A stretch of 38,388 nucleotides of DNA, taken from the NCBI GenBank assembly GCA_011174815.1, contig DUFF01000075.1, positions 1 to 38,388 on the forward strand. Reading direction: 5' to 3'. Made by a program: the position numbers and the translations under genes. Of this stretch, positions 9,241 through 18,791 are shown in pieces; position 1 is the first letter of the stretch, and each line of letters begins with the position of its first letter. A model generated the notes under the pieces. That model saw nothing but the letters and a program-made list of their open reading frames with translations. It was not told where the DNA came from and made no database searches. The DNA comes from Dehalococcoidia bacterium. GTDB taxonomy: Bacteria; Chloroflexota; Dehalococcoidia; Dehalococcoidales; RBG-16-60-22.

Positions 9241-10279
9241 ACATAGCTCATACCACGTCCCCGTTCTGCTGGGAGAAACAATGGAGGCACTGGCGGTCCA
9301 GCCCGGAGGTCGCTACGTTGATTGCACGGTGGGTGGTGGCGGACATGCCCGGGCAATTCTGGAACGCAGCTTCCCCGGAGGACAGTTGCTCGGCATTGAT
9401 GCCGACCCCGAAGCGATAGATGCTGCCCACAAAAGACTTGAGGCACATCGGAGTTCTGTCCTGCTGGTTAATGATAACTTCGTAAATCTGCAGGCAACCT
9501 GCATCAGATATGATTTCTTTCCGGTACATGGCATCCTGTTCGACCTCGGTCTTTCCTCAATGCAATTGAACGGCAGCGGGCGTGGCTTCAGCTTTCAGTA
9601 TGATGCTCCCCTCGATATGCGTTTCAATCCCGGCCAGGAAATAACGGCCGCTGATATTGTCAATAGTTCACCTGAAGCTGAGCTGGCACGCATTATCCGA
9701 ACCTATGGCGAGGAAGGCCACAGCCGTCAGGTAGCACGGTATATCGTACGTGAACGTCCCGTCACCTCCACCCTTCATCTGGCCCGCATCGTGGAGAAGG
9801 CAGTAAGTCGAAAAGGAAGTAAAATTCACCCGGCCACGAAAACATTCCAGGCACTCCGAATTGCGGTGAACCTGGAACTGGAAAACCTGGAGATAGCACT
9901 GAAACAGGCAATTGAGCTCCTCGGCTTTGAAGGCAGGCTGGTGGTGATAAGCTACCATTCCTTGGAAGACCGCATCGTGAAGTGTTTCATGCAACGGGAA
10001 GCCAGAAAATGCGTCTGTCCGCCTGGTACGCCGGTGTGCGTCTGCGGGCATAAACCACGTCTGAAGCTCATTCACCGGCATGTGGTTGCGCCTTCCGAGG
10101 ACGAGATGCGGGCCAATCCGCGCAGTCGCAGCGCCAAGCTGAGGGCAGCGCGCCTGATAACGCAGAATGACTGCCTGGCCACAGAGGAGATGGAAGTACT
10201 CCTGGCGGAGACCAAAGCCAGGGCCTGGAGAAGGCCGGCGCTTTTGCGCAAGCTGCAAATGGTATTTGCCATGGCCTGA
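9224..10279 (+). CDS. rsmH: 16S rRNA (cytosine1402-N4)-methyltransferase
   Basis: [74 protein letters not shown]. Confidence 0.97.
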   Translation: MMSPSKHSSYHVPVLLGETMEALAVQPGGRYVDCTVGGGGHARAILERSFPGGQLLGIDADPEAIDAAHKRLEAHRSSVLLVNDNFVNLQATCIRYDFFPVHGILFDLGLSSMQLNGSGRGFSFQYDAPLDMRFNPGQEITAADIVNSSPEAELARIIRTYGEEGHSRQVARYIVRERPVTSTLHLARIVEKAVSRKGSKIHPATKTFQALRIAVNLELENLEIALKQAIELLGFEGRLVVISYHSLEDRIVKCFMQREARKCVCPPGTPVCVCGHKPRLKLIHRHVVAPSEDEMRANPRSRSAKLRAARLITQNDCLATEEMEVLLAETKARAWRRPALLRKLQMVFAMA

Positions 10280-10377
10280 TGCCGCCGGACAAATTAAGTA
10301 ATGCGGTCAAGGAGGTTCTGGAAATGTGAAGGATAACAGAACTCTAATGATTAAAAGCTATGAAAAGGGAGGGCTAG

Positions 10378-11592
10378 ATGAGAAATCGAACTGTAGCGGC
10401 AATTGATGTTGGTACCACCAAGGTATGCACGGTTGTGGCTGACCTCAATGAAGGCGGCACGCCGCGTATCGTCGGTGTTGGCATTGCTCCATCAGTGGGC
10501 CTGCATAAAGGCCTGGTGGTAAACATCAATGAGGCCAGAGAATCAATCAGAGAATCAGTAAGGAAAGCGGAACAGTCGAGCAATTACAGGGTGGAGTCAG
10601 CCTATGTCGGCGTGACCGGGCGCCATGTTACCTCGCTGAACAACCGCGGCGTGGTGGCAATAACTCGGAACGACCGTGTAGTGCGCACGGATGACCTGAG
10701 ACGTGTTCTTGCCTCGGCACAGAGCATAAAGGTACCCAGCGACCGCAAACTCCTCCACGTTATCCCGAGGGCTTATGCCGTTGATGGTCAAGCCGGAGTT
10801 AAGAACCCGGTCGGCATGCATGGATTCAGGCTTGATGTAGAAACTCACGTTATCACCGCGGCTGTAACCTCAATACAGAACCTGGTGAAGTGCATCCGCA
10901 GCATAGGCATTGATATTGATGACCTTGTTCTCGAGCCTCTCGCCAGCAGCGAGGCGATACTGACTCCGGATGAGAAGGAAGTCGGCGTTATCCTGGCTGA
11001 CATCGGCGGTGGAACGACCGATATCGCGGTTTTCAAAGAAGGCAGCATCTGGCATACCTCAATACTGCCCGTCGCCGGCTATCAGCTCACCAGGGATATA
11101 TCTATTGGCCTGGGCCTGCCATTTGACGTCGCCGAGGAGATGAAGAAGCGGTACGGCAGCGTGATGCCCGTCTATGAAGGCCGGACTGATGATACCACGG
11201 CGATATCTCAGGACGGACATGGCGTCTCATATCAGGACCTGTGCGACATTATCCGCGCTCGCGTTGAGGAGATTCTGAAGCTCATCCTGCTGGAACTGCC
11301 CAACTCCGAATACGAAACGCTGGTGCCGGCAGGGCTGGTGCTCACCGGCGGCAGCTCCAATCTGGCAGGCACGGCCACGCTGGGCCGTGAAATACTGCAG
11401 CTTCCGGTCAGGATAGGTGCTCCATCCAATATTGAAGGTATCGCTGATGTCCTCTGCAATCCGGCATACGCGACGAGCGTTGGTCTGCTCATGTGGGGAA
11501 TCAAACATGAGGGAAGACAGGGCTGGTCGCGCTGGAATTTTGGCTCGGCGGTCCGGCGGTTGGCTCACCGGCTGAAGAGCCTCTTCAGCTAG
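10378..11592 (+). CDS. ftsA: Cell division protein FtsA
   Basis: VAAIDVGTTKVCTVVAD, ADIGGGTTDIAVFKEG, LTGGSSNLAG; C-terminal basic amphipathic segment VRRLAHRLKSLFS; GGAGGG ribosome-binding site upstream. Confidence 0.95.
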   Translation: MRNRTVAAIDVGTTKVCTVVADLNEGGTPRIVGVGIAPSVGLHKGLVVNINEARESIRESVRKAEQSSNYRVESAYVGVTGRHVTSLNNRGVVAITRNDRVVRTDDLRRVLASAQSIKVPSDRKLLHVIPRAYAVDGQAGVKNPVGMHGFRLDVETHVITAAVTSIQNLVKCIRSIGIDIDDLVLEPLASSEAILTPDEKEVGVILADIGGGTTDIAVFKEGSIWHTSILPVAGYQLTRDISIGLGLPFDVAEEMKKRYGSVMPVYEGRTDDTTAISQDGHGVSYQDLCDIIRARVEEILKLILLELPNSEYETLVPAGLVLTGGSSNLAGTATLGREILQLPVRIGAPSNIEGIADVLCNPAYATSVGLLMWGIKHEGRQGWSRWNFGSAVRRLAHRLKSLFS

Positions 11593-11639
11593 CAATTGAA
11601 ACCAGAACGTTTTCAGTTTAATGCAATAAGGAGGGGGAA

Positions 11640-12779
11640 ATGGCAAAGTCAAGTTTTGTGGCTAATCCAGCCAAAATCAAAGTTGTCGGCTTGGGCGGTG
11701 GCGGCAGTAATGCAATAACCCGCATGGTCAGGGAAGAAATACAGGGTGTGGAATTCATTGCCATGAATACCGATGCCCAGGCCTTGGCGGTTACCGAAGC
11801 TCCCATAAGAGTTCAGCTTGGCGAGAAACTGACCAGAGGGCTGGGTGTTGGTGGTGACCATAACCTGGGCCAGAAAGCTGCCGAAGAAAGCCGTGACGAG
11901 CTTAGTGACCTTGTTGATGGTGCCGATATGGTGTTCGTTACCTGTGGTATGGGTGGCGGTACCGGCACCGGCGCCGCGCCTATCGTAGCCGAGATAGCCA
12001 AACAGAGTGGTGCTCTGACCATCGCCGTGGTCACCAAACCGTTCGGTTTTGAAGGTGTCAATCGCATGCAGGTAGCCAACGAAGGTATCACTAGGCTGAT
12101 GGGCAAAGTTGATACCCTGATAATTATTCCCAACGACAAGCTGCTTACACTCTGCGACCAGAAGACTGGTGTAGATAGTGCCTTCAAGCTGGCCGACGAC
12201 GTTCTCAGGCACGGCGTGCAGGCCATCGCTGAGGTTATCACCACTCCCGGGCTGATCAATTTGGACTTCGCAGATGTTAAAGCGATCATGAAAGATGCGG
12301 GACCTGCCTGGATGTCCATTGGTCGGGGCTCGGGTCAGAATCGTGCCGTGGAGGCGGCCAAACAGGCGTTGGCCAGCCCGCTGCTGGATGTCTCCATCAA
12401 TGGCTCAAAGGCGGTGCTCTTCAATGTGGTCGGCAGCAACAGCCTCACCCTGTTTGAGGTAAACGAGGCAGCTGACGTTATACGGCAGGCCGTGGACCCG
12501 GAGGCAAATATCATTTTCGGCGTTGCCCATGACCCGGAAATGGACAATGATGTCCGCATTACCCTGATCGCCACCGGCTTCGTGTCCAAGCTCGGGCTGA
12601 CTGGAGCGGGTCAGGAGGATGAACTGACCCAGCTTCTTAGAGGCATCAAGAGCGAGGATGAGCTGGACGTTCCTTCGTTCCTGCGCCGTCCTATGGTCAG
12701 CCACCGGCGCCAGGCAATAACTCCGGCAATGAAATCGGTGCAACCGCCGCTGATGACTTCATCACGCGATTCTAAGTAA
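11640..12779 (+). CDS. ftsZ: Cell division protein FtsZ
   Basis: VVGLGGGGSNAITRM, GGGTGTGAAPIVAEIAK tubulin signature, VGLGVGGDHNLGQKAAEE-like motif (LTRGLGVGGDHNLGQKAAEESRDE), NLDFADVKAIMKDAG; AAGGAGGGGGAA ribosome-binding site. Confidence 0.98.
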   Translation: MAKSSFVANPAKIKVVGLGGGGSNAITRMVREEIQGVEFIAMNTDAQALAVTEAPIRVQLGEKLTRGLGVGGDHNLGQKAAEESRDELSDLVDGADMVFVTCGMGGGTGTGAAPIVAEIAKQSGALTIAVVTKPFGFEGVNRMQVANEGITRLMGKVDTLIIIPNDKLLTLCDQKTGVDSAFKLADDVLRHGVQAIAEVITTPGLINLDFADVKAIMKDAGPAWMSIGRGSGQNRAVEAAKQALASPLLDVSINGSKAVLFNVVGSNSLTLFEVNEAADVIRQAVDPEANIIFGVAHDPEMDNDVRITLIATGFVSKLGLTGAGQEDELTQLLRGIKSEDELDVPSFLRRPMVSHRRQAITPAMKSVQPPLMTSSRDSK

Positions 12780-12832
12780 ACCGGAATGGTCGGCGTCATA
12801 TAGGTCGGAAGAGATAAGTACTCCCGGCAAGA

Positions 12833-12860
12833 AACGACGGTGTGGGGCCTCGCCGTTGTT
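12833..12860. other. Hairpin downstream of ftsZ
   Basis: AACGACGG (12833-12840) pairs with CCGTTGTT (12853-12860) with one G-U; 12-nt loop; no T-tract. Confidence 0.35.
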
Positions 12861-12906
12861 GAAGCGCTGGTGGGTATATGGTACATTATACAGGAGCAAA
12901 CGAAAC

Positions 12907-13089
12907 GTGGCTTCAAACGAAATTACGGGTTGCCACAATGGAAAAAACCAGAACCGCAGCGGCAACGGGCTTAAGTTTGCTTACTGTCCCTACTGCAATA
13001 AAAAGGGACTTTACAAGGTGGCCCGCAGATATGAGCGTTGCCGGTGTTGCGGATTACACCGGGTACTATTGCCAGGGCAGGACTTCTGA
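12907..13089 (+). CDS. Small zinc-ribbon-like protein
   Basis: KFAYCPYCNKKGLYKVARRYERCRCCGLHRVLLPG gives a CxxC...CxxC pair; possible GTG start at 12907 (track ORF opens at 12856). Confidence 0.5.
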   Translation: MASNEITGCHNGKNQNRSGNGLKFAYCPYCNKKGLYKVARRYERCRCCGLHRVLLPGQDF

Positions 13090-13156
13090 TTATCTGGCTT
13101 TTTGGGAATAGGACTGACCGCCGGCCAATAAACCGGAGGATAGTATTGCGTTTTGT

Positions 13157-13185
13157 TTGACAATTATTTCCACAATATTTATCCT
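13157..13185 (+). promoter_or_regulatory. Putative promoter for rsmD-coaD
   Basis: TTGACA (13157-13162) - 17 nt - TATCCT (13180-13185). Confidence 0.55.
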
Positions 13186-13243
13186 AATTACATGACGCCG
13201 TTCATTCAAGGTGCGTTGAATCCAAAGTTATTTCATATTTGGT

Positions 13244-13798
13244 ATGCGAGTCATTGCCGGTAAAGCGAAAGGGCACCAGCTCAAATTTCCCGGAGGAACC
13301 GTCACCCGTCCGGCGACCGATTTGGTTAAAGGGGCGATTTTTTCCATTTTGGAAAACGTGACTGAGGATTGGTCACAGGTGCTTGACCTTTTTTCCGGTA
13401 GCGGCCAACTCGGTATAGAAGCCTTGAGCCGCGGGGCTGGCTGGGTTGACTTTGTTGAAAGGGAACCGCGATGTTGTGCTATAATAAAACAAAATCTGGA
13501 AAAGACGGGGTTTTTTAGTCAGGCGCATGTTTATTGCTGCAGCGTCGTCAAAGCACTTTCCTTCTTGGACAAGGAGTACGATATAATCCTGATGGACCCT
13601 CCTTATTCTGATTCATCAATTGGAAAACTGATAACGCAGTTAGCCGAAACCAGTCTGGTCGGCGATAGTTCAGTGGTTGTGGTAACACACTCATCTCTGC
13701 TTCCATTTAATGCCGTGTATGGTGCCCTGAATCTGGTCAAAGAGCATCGTCACGGTGATAGCTGTATCGCTGTGTTCCGCAAAGGAGGGGCATTGTGA
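13244..13798 (+). CDS. rsmD: 16S rRNA (guanine966-N2)-methyltransferase
   Basis: MRVIAGKAKGHQLKFP, RPATDLVKGAIFSIL, VLDLFSGSGQLGIEALSRGA, IILMDPPYSDS. Confidence 0.94.
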   Translation: MRVIAGKAKGHQLKFPGGTVTRPATDLVKGAIFSILENVTEDWSQVLDLFSGSGQLGIEALSRGAGWVDFVEREPRCCAIIKQNLEKTGFFSQAHVYCCSVVKALSFLDKEYDIILMDPPYSDSSIGKLITQLAETSLVGDSSVVVVTHSSLLPFNAVYGALNLVKEHRHGDSCIAVFRKGGAL

Positions 13799-14280
13799 CC
13801 GTAGCTATTTATCCAGGGACTTTTGACCCGATTACCAATGGTCACCTCGATATCGTGCAGCGGGCAGCCCGGTTATTTGACAGAATAATAATCGGGGTGT
13901 ATGAGAAATCGAACAAGCACCTTGTCTTCAGCACGAAGGAACGGGTAGAGCTGGCCAAGAGGGCAGTAGCCAATATACCGAATGTTGAGGTAAAATCGTT
14001 CCACGGGTTAACGGTTGATTTTGCCAGAAATGAAAAAGCTCAGGTTATGATCCGTGGTCTGCGAATGAATGCCGATTTCGAAAAAGAGTTTGAGATGGCG
14101 ATGATGAACCGCAAACTGGCTCCGGACCTGGACCTGCTCTGCCTGATGGCAAGTCAGGAGTATCAGTTTCTCAGTTCCAGCCTGCTGAAAGAAGTAGCCC
14201 GTCTGGATGGCAATATCAACGACCTTGTCCCGGAGTATGTGGCTGAAGCTTTAAAGAGAAAGGTTAACGATACAATATAA
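13795..14280 (+). CDS. coaD: Pantetheine-phosphate adenylyltransferase
   Basis: AIYPGTFDPITNGHLDIVQRAARLFD, VMIRGLRMNADFEKEFEMAMMNRKL, SSSLLKEVARLDGNI; GTG start overlaps rsmD TGA (GTGA). Confidence 0.97.
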   Translation: MTVAIYPGTFDPITNGHLDIVQRAARLFDRIIIGVYEKSNKHLVFSTKERVELAKRAVANIPNVEVKSFHGLTVDFARNEKAQVMIRGLRMNADFEKEFEMAMMNRKLAPDLDLLCLMASQEYQFLSSSLLKEVARLDGNINDLVPEYVAEALKRKVNDTI

Positions 14281-14345
14281 TTGAAAATTTGCTAACGTGC
14301 TTTTTACCCAAATCCGACATTTTAAGTAGAAAAGGAGGTAGATGA

Positions 14346-14612
14346 ATGGCGTACAAGATTACGGAGGAGTGCATAAGCTGCGGGGCATGTGAACCGGAGT
14401 GTCCGAACCAGGCCATCAGCGAAGGGGAGACCATCTATGTGATTGACCCCAACAAATGCACTGAATGCGTCGGCTCCTATGAATCTTCGCGATGCGCTGA
14501 GGTCTGCCCGGTTGATGCCTGCGTGGCTGATCCGGCGCACAAGGAAAGCCGCGAGCAGCTTCTGGAAAGGTGGAAGAAGCTGCATCCGGGAGAAACGCCG
14601 TCAGTTACCTGA
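14346..14612 (+). CDS. 2[4Fe-4S] ferredoxin, Alvin-type spacing
   Basis: [16 protein letters not shown] and [22 protein letters not shown] (Cx2Cx8Cx3CP in second cluster). Confidence 0.92.
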   Translation: MAYKITEECISCGACEPECPNQAISEGETIYVIDPNKCTECVGSYESSRCAEVCPVDACVADPAHKESREQLLERWKKLHPGETPSVT

Positions 14613-14649
14613 TGGTAACTTGAGGTAAAACCTTATACCGGTAATTGAG

Positions 14650-14699
14650 AAAAAAATGGGGGCTGCGTTCCTGTTTATCCCCTATAGCGTAGCCCCCAT
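14650..14699 (-). terminator. Intrinsic terminator at the end of the minus-strand cvpA transcript
   Basis: ATGGGGGCT (14656-14664) / AGCCCCCAT (14691-14699) stem; on the minus strand followed by TTTTTT. Confidence 0.65.
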
Positions 14700-14736
14700 A
14701 TCTAAACTTCCGGTTTCAGCGGTTAATAATCTTCTC

Positions 14737-15225
14737 TTACTGGAAAAAAGAGCGCACCGAGTCGAATTCATCAGGCAATAGCGCCAGCACCATAGGGAAA
14801 CCATCCAGTAGAAAGGTAGCCAGGGCTGATTCCGCAATTGGCTCGGCTATGCCCAGGAATTTGGTCCAGATGGCCAGCAGGGCCCCGCAGAATATGGCTC
14901 CCATTATCAGGCCTAAGAGTGCCCCACCCAGTCGGTTTACCCAGCCAAGGAGTATGATTGAGGTCAGCCACTTCAGGACACCGGCGAGTATGCTGGTGAG
15001 CAGAACCACGCCGATGAGTATTATGGCGAAGGCGACCACCCGGGCCAGCGTCTCCTGAGGGATGAAGGTGAGACTACCTGCCAGAGCGACGTAGAAACGC
15101 CCGGCCAGGATAACACCCACAACCACTCCAATTAGCGTCAGCACCGCCTTGATGATGCCGATTTTCAGGCCGACCAGCGCCGTGATGCCGATTACCACCA
15201 GAAGCGCAATATCAAGCCAGCTCAT
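14737..15225 (-). CDS. CvpA family membrane protein
   Basis: SWLDIALLVVIGITALVGLKIGIIKAVLTLIGVVVGVILAGRFY and later TM segments match CvpA/colicin V production family layout. Confidence 0.8.
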   Translation of the reverse strand: MSWLDIALLVVIGITALVGLKIGIIKAVLTLIGVVVGVILAGRFYVALAGSLTFIPQETLARVVAFAIILIGVVLLTSILAGVLKWLTSIILLGWVNRLGGALLGLIMGAIFCGALLAIWTKFLGIAEPIAESALATFLLDGFPMVLALLPDEFDSVRSFFQ

Positions 15226-15299
15226 AATTTAATAAAACCTTTATCCCTGCCGTTCTAAATTCTCAATCCGTTACCCGGTTTTAATTCTTATTATTAATA

Positions 15300-16553
15300 T
15301 CATTCGTAGTGCAGCGCGTCAATGGGGTTGAGGCGGGCAGCCCGCATTGCCGGCCATAGCCCGGAGGCCAGTCCAATGAACAGCGAGACCATGAAGGCCA
15401 GCAAAATTATATCAATAGAGACAGTCGCCCCCAGGCGAAAGCCACCGATGTCTATCTGAGAAATCGCCCAGGACAGGAGCCAGCCACTGGTTATGCCAAT
15501 ACCGCCGCCGATAAAACCCAGCGTGGCCGCTTCCACGAGGAATTGGAGCAGGATATCGCGGCGTTTGGCGCCCACCGCCTTGCGGATGCCTATCTCCCGC
15601 GTCCTTTCTGTTACCGATACCAGCATGATGTTCATGATGCCGATGCTTCCCACCAGAAGCGATATGCTGGCAATGGAACCTAGGACGATGGAGAATATCC
15701 CCGTCACCTGACCGACGATTTCCAAAACCTGTTCCTGAGTAACCACGGCGAAATCATTCTTATCATCGTCCTTCAGGTTATGTCGCCGTCGCAGAATGGA
15801 CTCAATTTCTTCGGTTACCGCTTCACTGTTTTCTAGGTCGGTCAGCTGAAAGCTTATTGAAGCCACAGCATCCTGCCCAGTGGCGGTCTGCTGGGGAAAT
15901 AAACGTGCCTGATAGGTGGTGACGGGCACAACTACCAAATCATCGAGGCTGAAACCCATCATGGCGCCGCCTTTGGGTTCCAGCACCCCTATCACGGTGA
16001 AGCGCTGTTTCTTCATCTTCACCTGTTTTCCCACTGCGTCATCATCGCCGAACAGGTCTTCGGCTACCTCGCTGCCCAGCACCACCACGTTGGCCCGCTG
16101 CGCTACATGGTGGTCGGTAAAAAACTGGCCAGATGCTATGGAATACTGCAAAACGTCCAGGTACGCGGGAGTGGCTCCGTGGAGCAGTGCGCTGTGGGTT
16201 TCGCCACCAGCCGTAAGTGTGATAAAATTCTCGTTTATGGGCACAATATCGCTGATACCACGGACACTCTCCAGTGCCCGGACATCATCCATGGTAAGCG
16301 TCGGCAGGGCATATCCTGGGGACATGGCCATAAATCCACCTTCCGCCTCGGGGTTGCTGGGGATTATGCTGAGCACATTTGTGCCCAGTTCCTCGTAAGC
16401 CTCGGTGATGGATGCCTCGGCGCCCCTGGCCACTGACATGAGGGTGATGACTGACCCCACCCCGATGATGATGCCGAGCATGGTCAGCGAAGAGCGCAGC
16501 TTGTTGGCGAATAACGACCTGATGGCAATTACTATGGAATCAAAAAATTTCAA
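15300..16553 (-). CDS. MacB-type ABC transporter permease
   Basis: ALRSLFANKLRSSLTMLGIIIGVGSVI-type N-terminus; SIGIMNIMLVSVTERTREIGIRKAVGAKRRDILLQFLVEA; LWPAMRAARLNPIDALHYE. Confidence 0.95.
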   Translation of the reverse strand: MKFFDSIVIAIRSLFANKLRSSLTMLGIIIGVGSVITLMSVARGAEASITEAYEELGTNVLSIIPSNPEAEGGFMAMSPGYALPTLTMDDVRALESVRGISDIVPINENFITLTAGGETHSALLHGATPAYLDVLQYSIASGQFFTDHHVAQRANVVVLGSEVAEDLFGDDDAVGKQVKMKKQRFTVIGVLEPKGGAMMGFSLDDLVVVPVTTYQARLFPQQTATGQDAVASISFQLTDLENSEAVTEEIESILRRRHNLKDDDKNDFAVVTQEQVLEIVGQVTGIFSIVLGSIASISLLVGSIGIMNIMLVSVTERTREIGIRKAVGAKRRDILLQFLVEAATLGFIGGGIGITSGWLLSWAISQIDIGGFRLGATVSIDIILLAFMVSLFIGLASGLWPAMRAARLNPIDALHYE

Positions 16554-16579
16554 CTATGTCTCCTACTATTCATTTGTCG

Positions 16580-17293
16580 TCAGTTCTCGACACCCTTTCG
16601 CTTGCTTACGGAGGTATTATTGTTTTTAACTTTTTCATCGCTGATAATCCGGCCGTCTAGCAGGCGTATTATACGCTGCGTCTGCATGGCTACGTCCGGT
16701 TCGTGCGTGACCAGAATTACGGTAATCCCTTCCTTATGAAGCTCACCAAAAATGCGTATTATTTCTGTGGTGGCAGAGCTATCCAGGTTACCTGTTGGTT
16801 CGTCTGCCAGTATCAGTGACGGCTGGTTTACCAGAGCACGGGCGATAGCTACGCGCTGCTGCTCGCCGCCGGACAGTTCGGTGGGTTTATGGGAAGCTCG
16901 TGCTCCCAGGCCGACCCTTTCCAGCGCCTCTAGGCTGCGCTTGTGCCGCTGTCCGCCGCCGCTGTAGAGGAGGGGCAGCTCCACATTGGAAATGGCTGAG
17001 GCACGTGGCAGGAGGTTGAACGTCTGAAAAACAAAGCCGATTTTCTTGTTTCTCAGCTCGGCGAGCTTGTTATCATTGAGGCGGCTGACGTCCATGCCTT
17101 CTAGCGTATATTTGCCCGCCGTAGGCTTGTCCAGAAAGCCGATGATGTTCATCAGTGTTGATTTGCCGGAACCGGAGACACCGACGATGGCCACCATCTC
17201 CCCCTGCTTGATGGTCAGGTCTACCCCCCGGAGAGCTGGGACCTCAACTTTGCCCATACGGTAGATTTTGGTGATATTATCAAGCTCAATCAT
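16580..17293 (-). CDS. ABC transporter ATP-binding protein (LolD/MacB family)
   Basis: [59 protein letters not shown]. Confidence 0.97.
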   Translation of the reverse strand: MIELDNITKIYRMGKVEVPALRGVDLTIKQGEMVAIVGVSGSGKSTLMNIIGFLDKPTAGKYTLEGMDVSRLNDNKLAELRNKKIGFVFQTFNLLPRASAISNVELPLLYSGGGQRHKRSLEALERVGLGARASHKPTELSGGEQQRVAIARALVNQPSLILADEPTGNLDSSATTEIIRIFGELHKEGITVILVTHEPDVAMQTQRIIRLLDGRIISDEKVKNNNTSVSKRKGVEN

Positions 17294-17360
17294 CTGATGC
17301 TCCTGTCTTGTTAATCCTGTGACGTATTTGGCATAACCTCCCGTTTAGTTACCAGCGTTT

Positions 17361-18758
17361 TCAGTCGACGAGGACCGTTTCTCCGGCGTTTAAGCCGCTG
17401 ATGATTTCCGTATCGAAACCATCGCTGATGCCTATTTCAACCGGCCTTGCTTCCAGGTCATCATCAACCACCACATAGACCACTGGATTACCCTCGTTGT
17501 CCTCATTGATGGCGTGGTCCGGCACCAGCAGGACATCAGTGCGGCGGACCAGAACGATGTCGGCCTCAGCGCTCATGCCAACCCTGACGCCTGAGTCCTC
17601 GGGGACGTTTAGCTCAATTTTAACGTTGTAAACGATAACGCCGCCGACCTCGGTCGCGAGCGGATAGATGATGGTGACCACGCCGGTAAATTCCCTGTCA
17701 GGCAGGGCGTCAAGAGTGATAATGGCCTCCTGACCTACCTCCACTTCCGGGATATCGATTTCATCCACTTCCACTTCCAGTTCCATACTGGTGGGATTAA
17801 TCAGGCTTATGATCTGTTTGGGTGACATCGTTGGAGATGGTATCATATCACCTTCTTCGGCGGTGACGCTGGCCACTAAGCCATCGAACGGAGCTTTGAT
17901 GACCGCCTCTTTCAGGTCTTTCTCCGCCTGTTCCACGGACTTTCTGGCCAGCGCTGCTGACTGCTTGGATTGCTCAACAGCCGCTTTCGCTGCCTCTACC
18001 GACAGTTCTTTTAGGGCAATATTTTCGCTCAGTTGGTCAAGGTTTTTCTGGGCCTGGGTCTCGGCCATTTGTGCGGCCTCCAGTTGCAGCCTGGCGATGG
18101 CTACCTCCTCGGTATCATAGGCATTCCTTTTTGCGTCTAGTACTGCCTCCGCTGCATCCAGCCTTGCCTGTGCATAGGCTATCGTTTCGTCTGACAGATT
18201 CCGCTCTAATGCGTACTGCAAAAACGCCTCGGCGTTGTCCACGTCTTTCTGGGCGGTTTCAATATCCGGCCAGGTGTATATATCGCGGGTTTCATCGAGG
18301 TAATGCTCAGCCGACCTCACGTCTATCTGTGTCTTAAGCAGGGCAAGCTCCAGCACATCTTTCTGGTCCAGAGCGTTATCGAGTTCATATTCAGCGGCTT
18401 TCTGATTCAGCTCCGCCTGGGTGAGTGCAACCTCGGCCTGGGTGAGTGTGTATTCGGCCTGTTGCTTGGCCAGTTCCAGAGAATCGATGTCAAGCTCAGC
18501 CAGAATTTCACCTTTGGTAACACGGTCGCCCTTTTCAACATGTATTCTGGCGATGCGTCCCCCGCTGCCAAAGCTCAGGTTTGCGTCCTCTGCTGTCTCA
18601 ATATTACCGCTGCCGCTGACGGTAACCAGCAGGTCTCCCTTTTCTACCTCAACATACCGCTCCACCTCCTTTTCCTCTTCTCCCAGGGGACTGCATGCGG
18701 TAACTGTGCTTAAGGCAATGAGGAGCAGAAAAGCGGTGATGATTTGTAATTTTTTCAT
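17361..18758 (-). CDS. HlyD/MacA-family periplasmic adaptor, predicted lipoprotein
   Basis: Signal peptide with lipobox-like VTAC, biotinyl-lipoyl-like halves flanking a long coiled coil, IKAPFDGLVASVTAEEGDMI. Confidence 0.9.
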   Translation of the reverse strand: MKKLQIITAFLLLIALSTVTACSPLGEEEKEVERYVEVEKGDLLVTVSGSGNIETAEDANLSFGSGGRIARIHVEKGDRVTKGEILAELDIDSLELAKQQAEYTLTQAEVALTQAELNQKAAEYELDNALDQKDVLELALLKTQIDVRSAEHYLDETRDIYTWPDIETAQKDVDNAEAFLQYALERNLSDETIAYAQARLDAAEAVLDAKRNAYDTEEVAIARLQLEAAQMAETQAQKNLDQLSENIALKELSVEAAKAAVEQSKQSAALARKSVEQAEKDLKEAVIKAPFDGLVASVTAEEGDMIPSPTMSPKQIISLINPTSMELEVEVDEIDIPEVEVGQEAIITLDALPDREFTGVVTIIYPLATEVGGVIVYNVKIELNVPEDSGVRVGMSAEADIVLVRRTDVLLVPDHAINEDNEGNPVVYVVVDDDLEARPVEIGISDGFDTEIISGLNAGETVLVD

Positions 18759-18791
18759 TCTATACCTCCAGAAAAAATAGGTTGCACTTCG

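Noticed and set aside
9668-10258. 196-aa minus-strand ORF
   Set aside because: Antisense to rsmH; no recognisable domain.
11649-12319. Antisense ORFs of 187 and 168 aa across ftsZ
   Set aside because: Fully within a strongly conserved ftsZ; shadow ORFs.
12803-12815. 13-bp repeat GTCGGAAGAGATA also at 25303-25315
   Set aside because: Repeats of this length are expected by chance in a 38 kb window; flanks do not match, so no mobile element or shared operator is supported.
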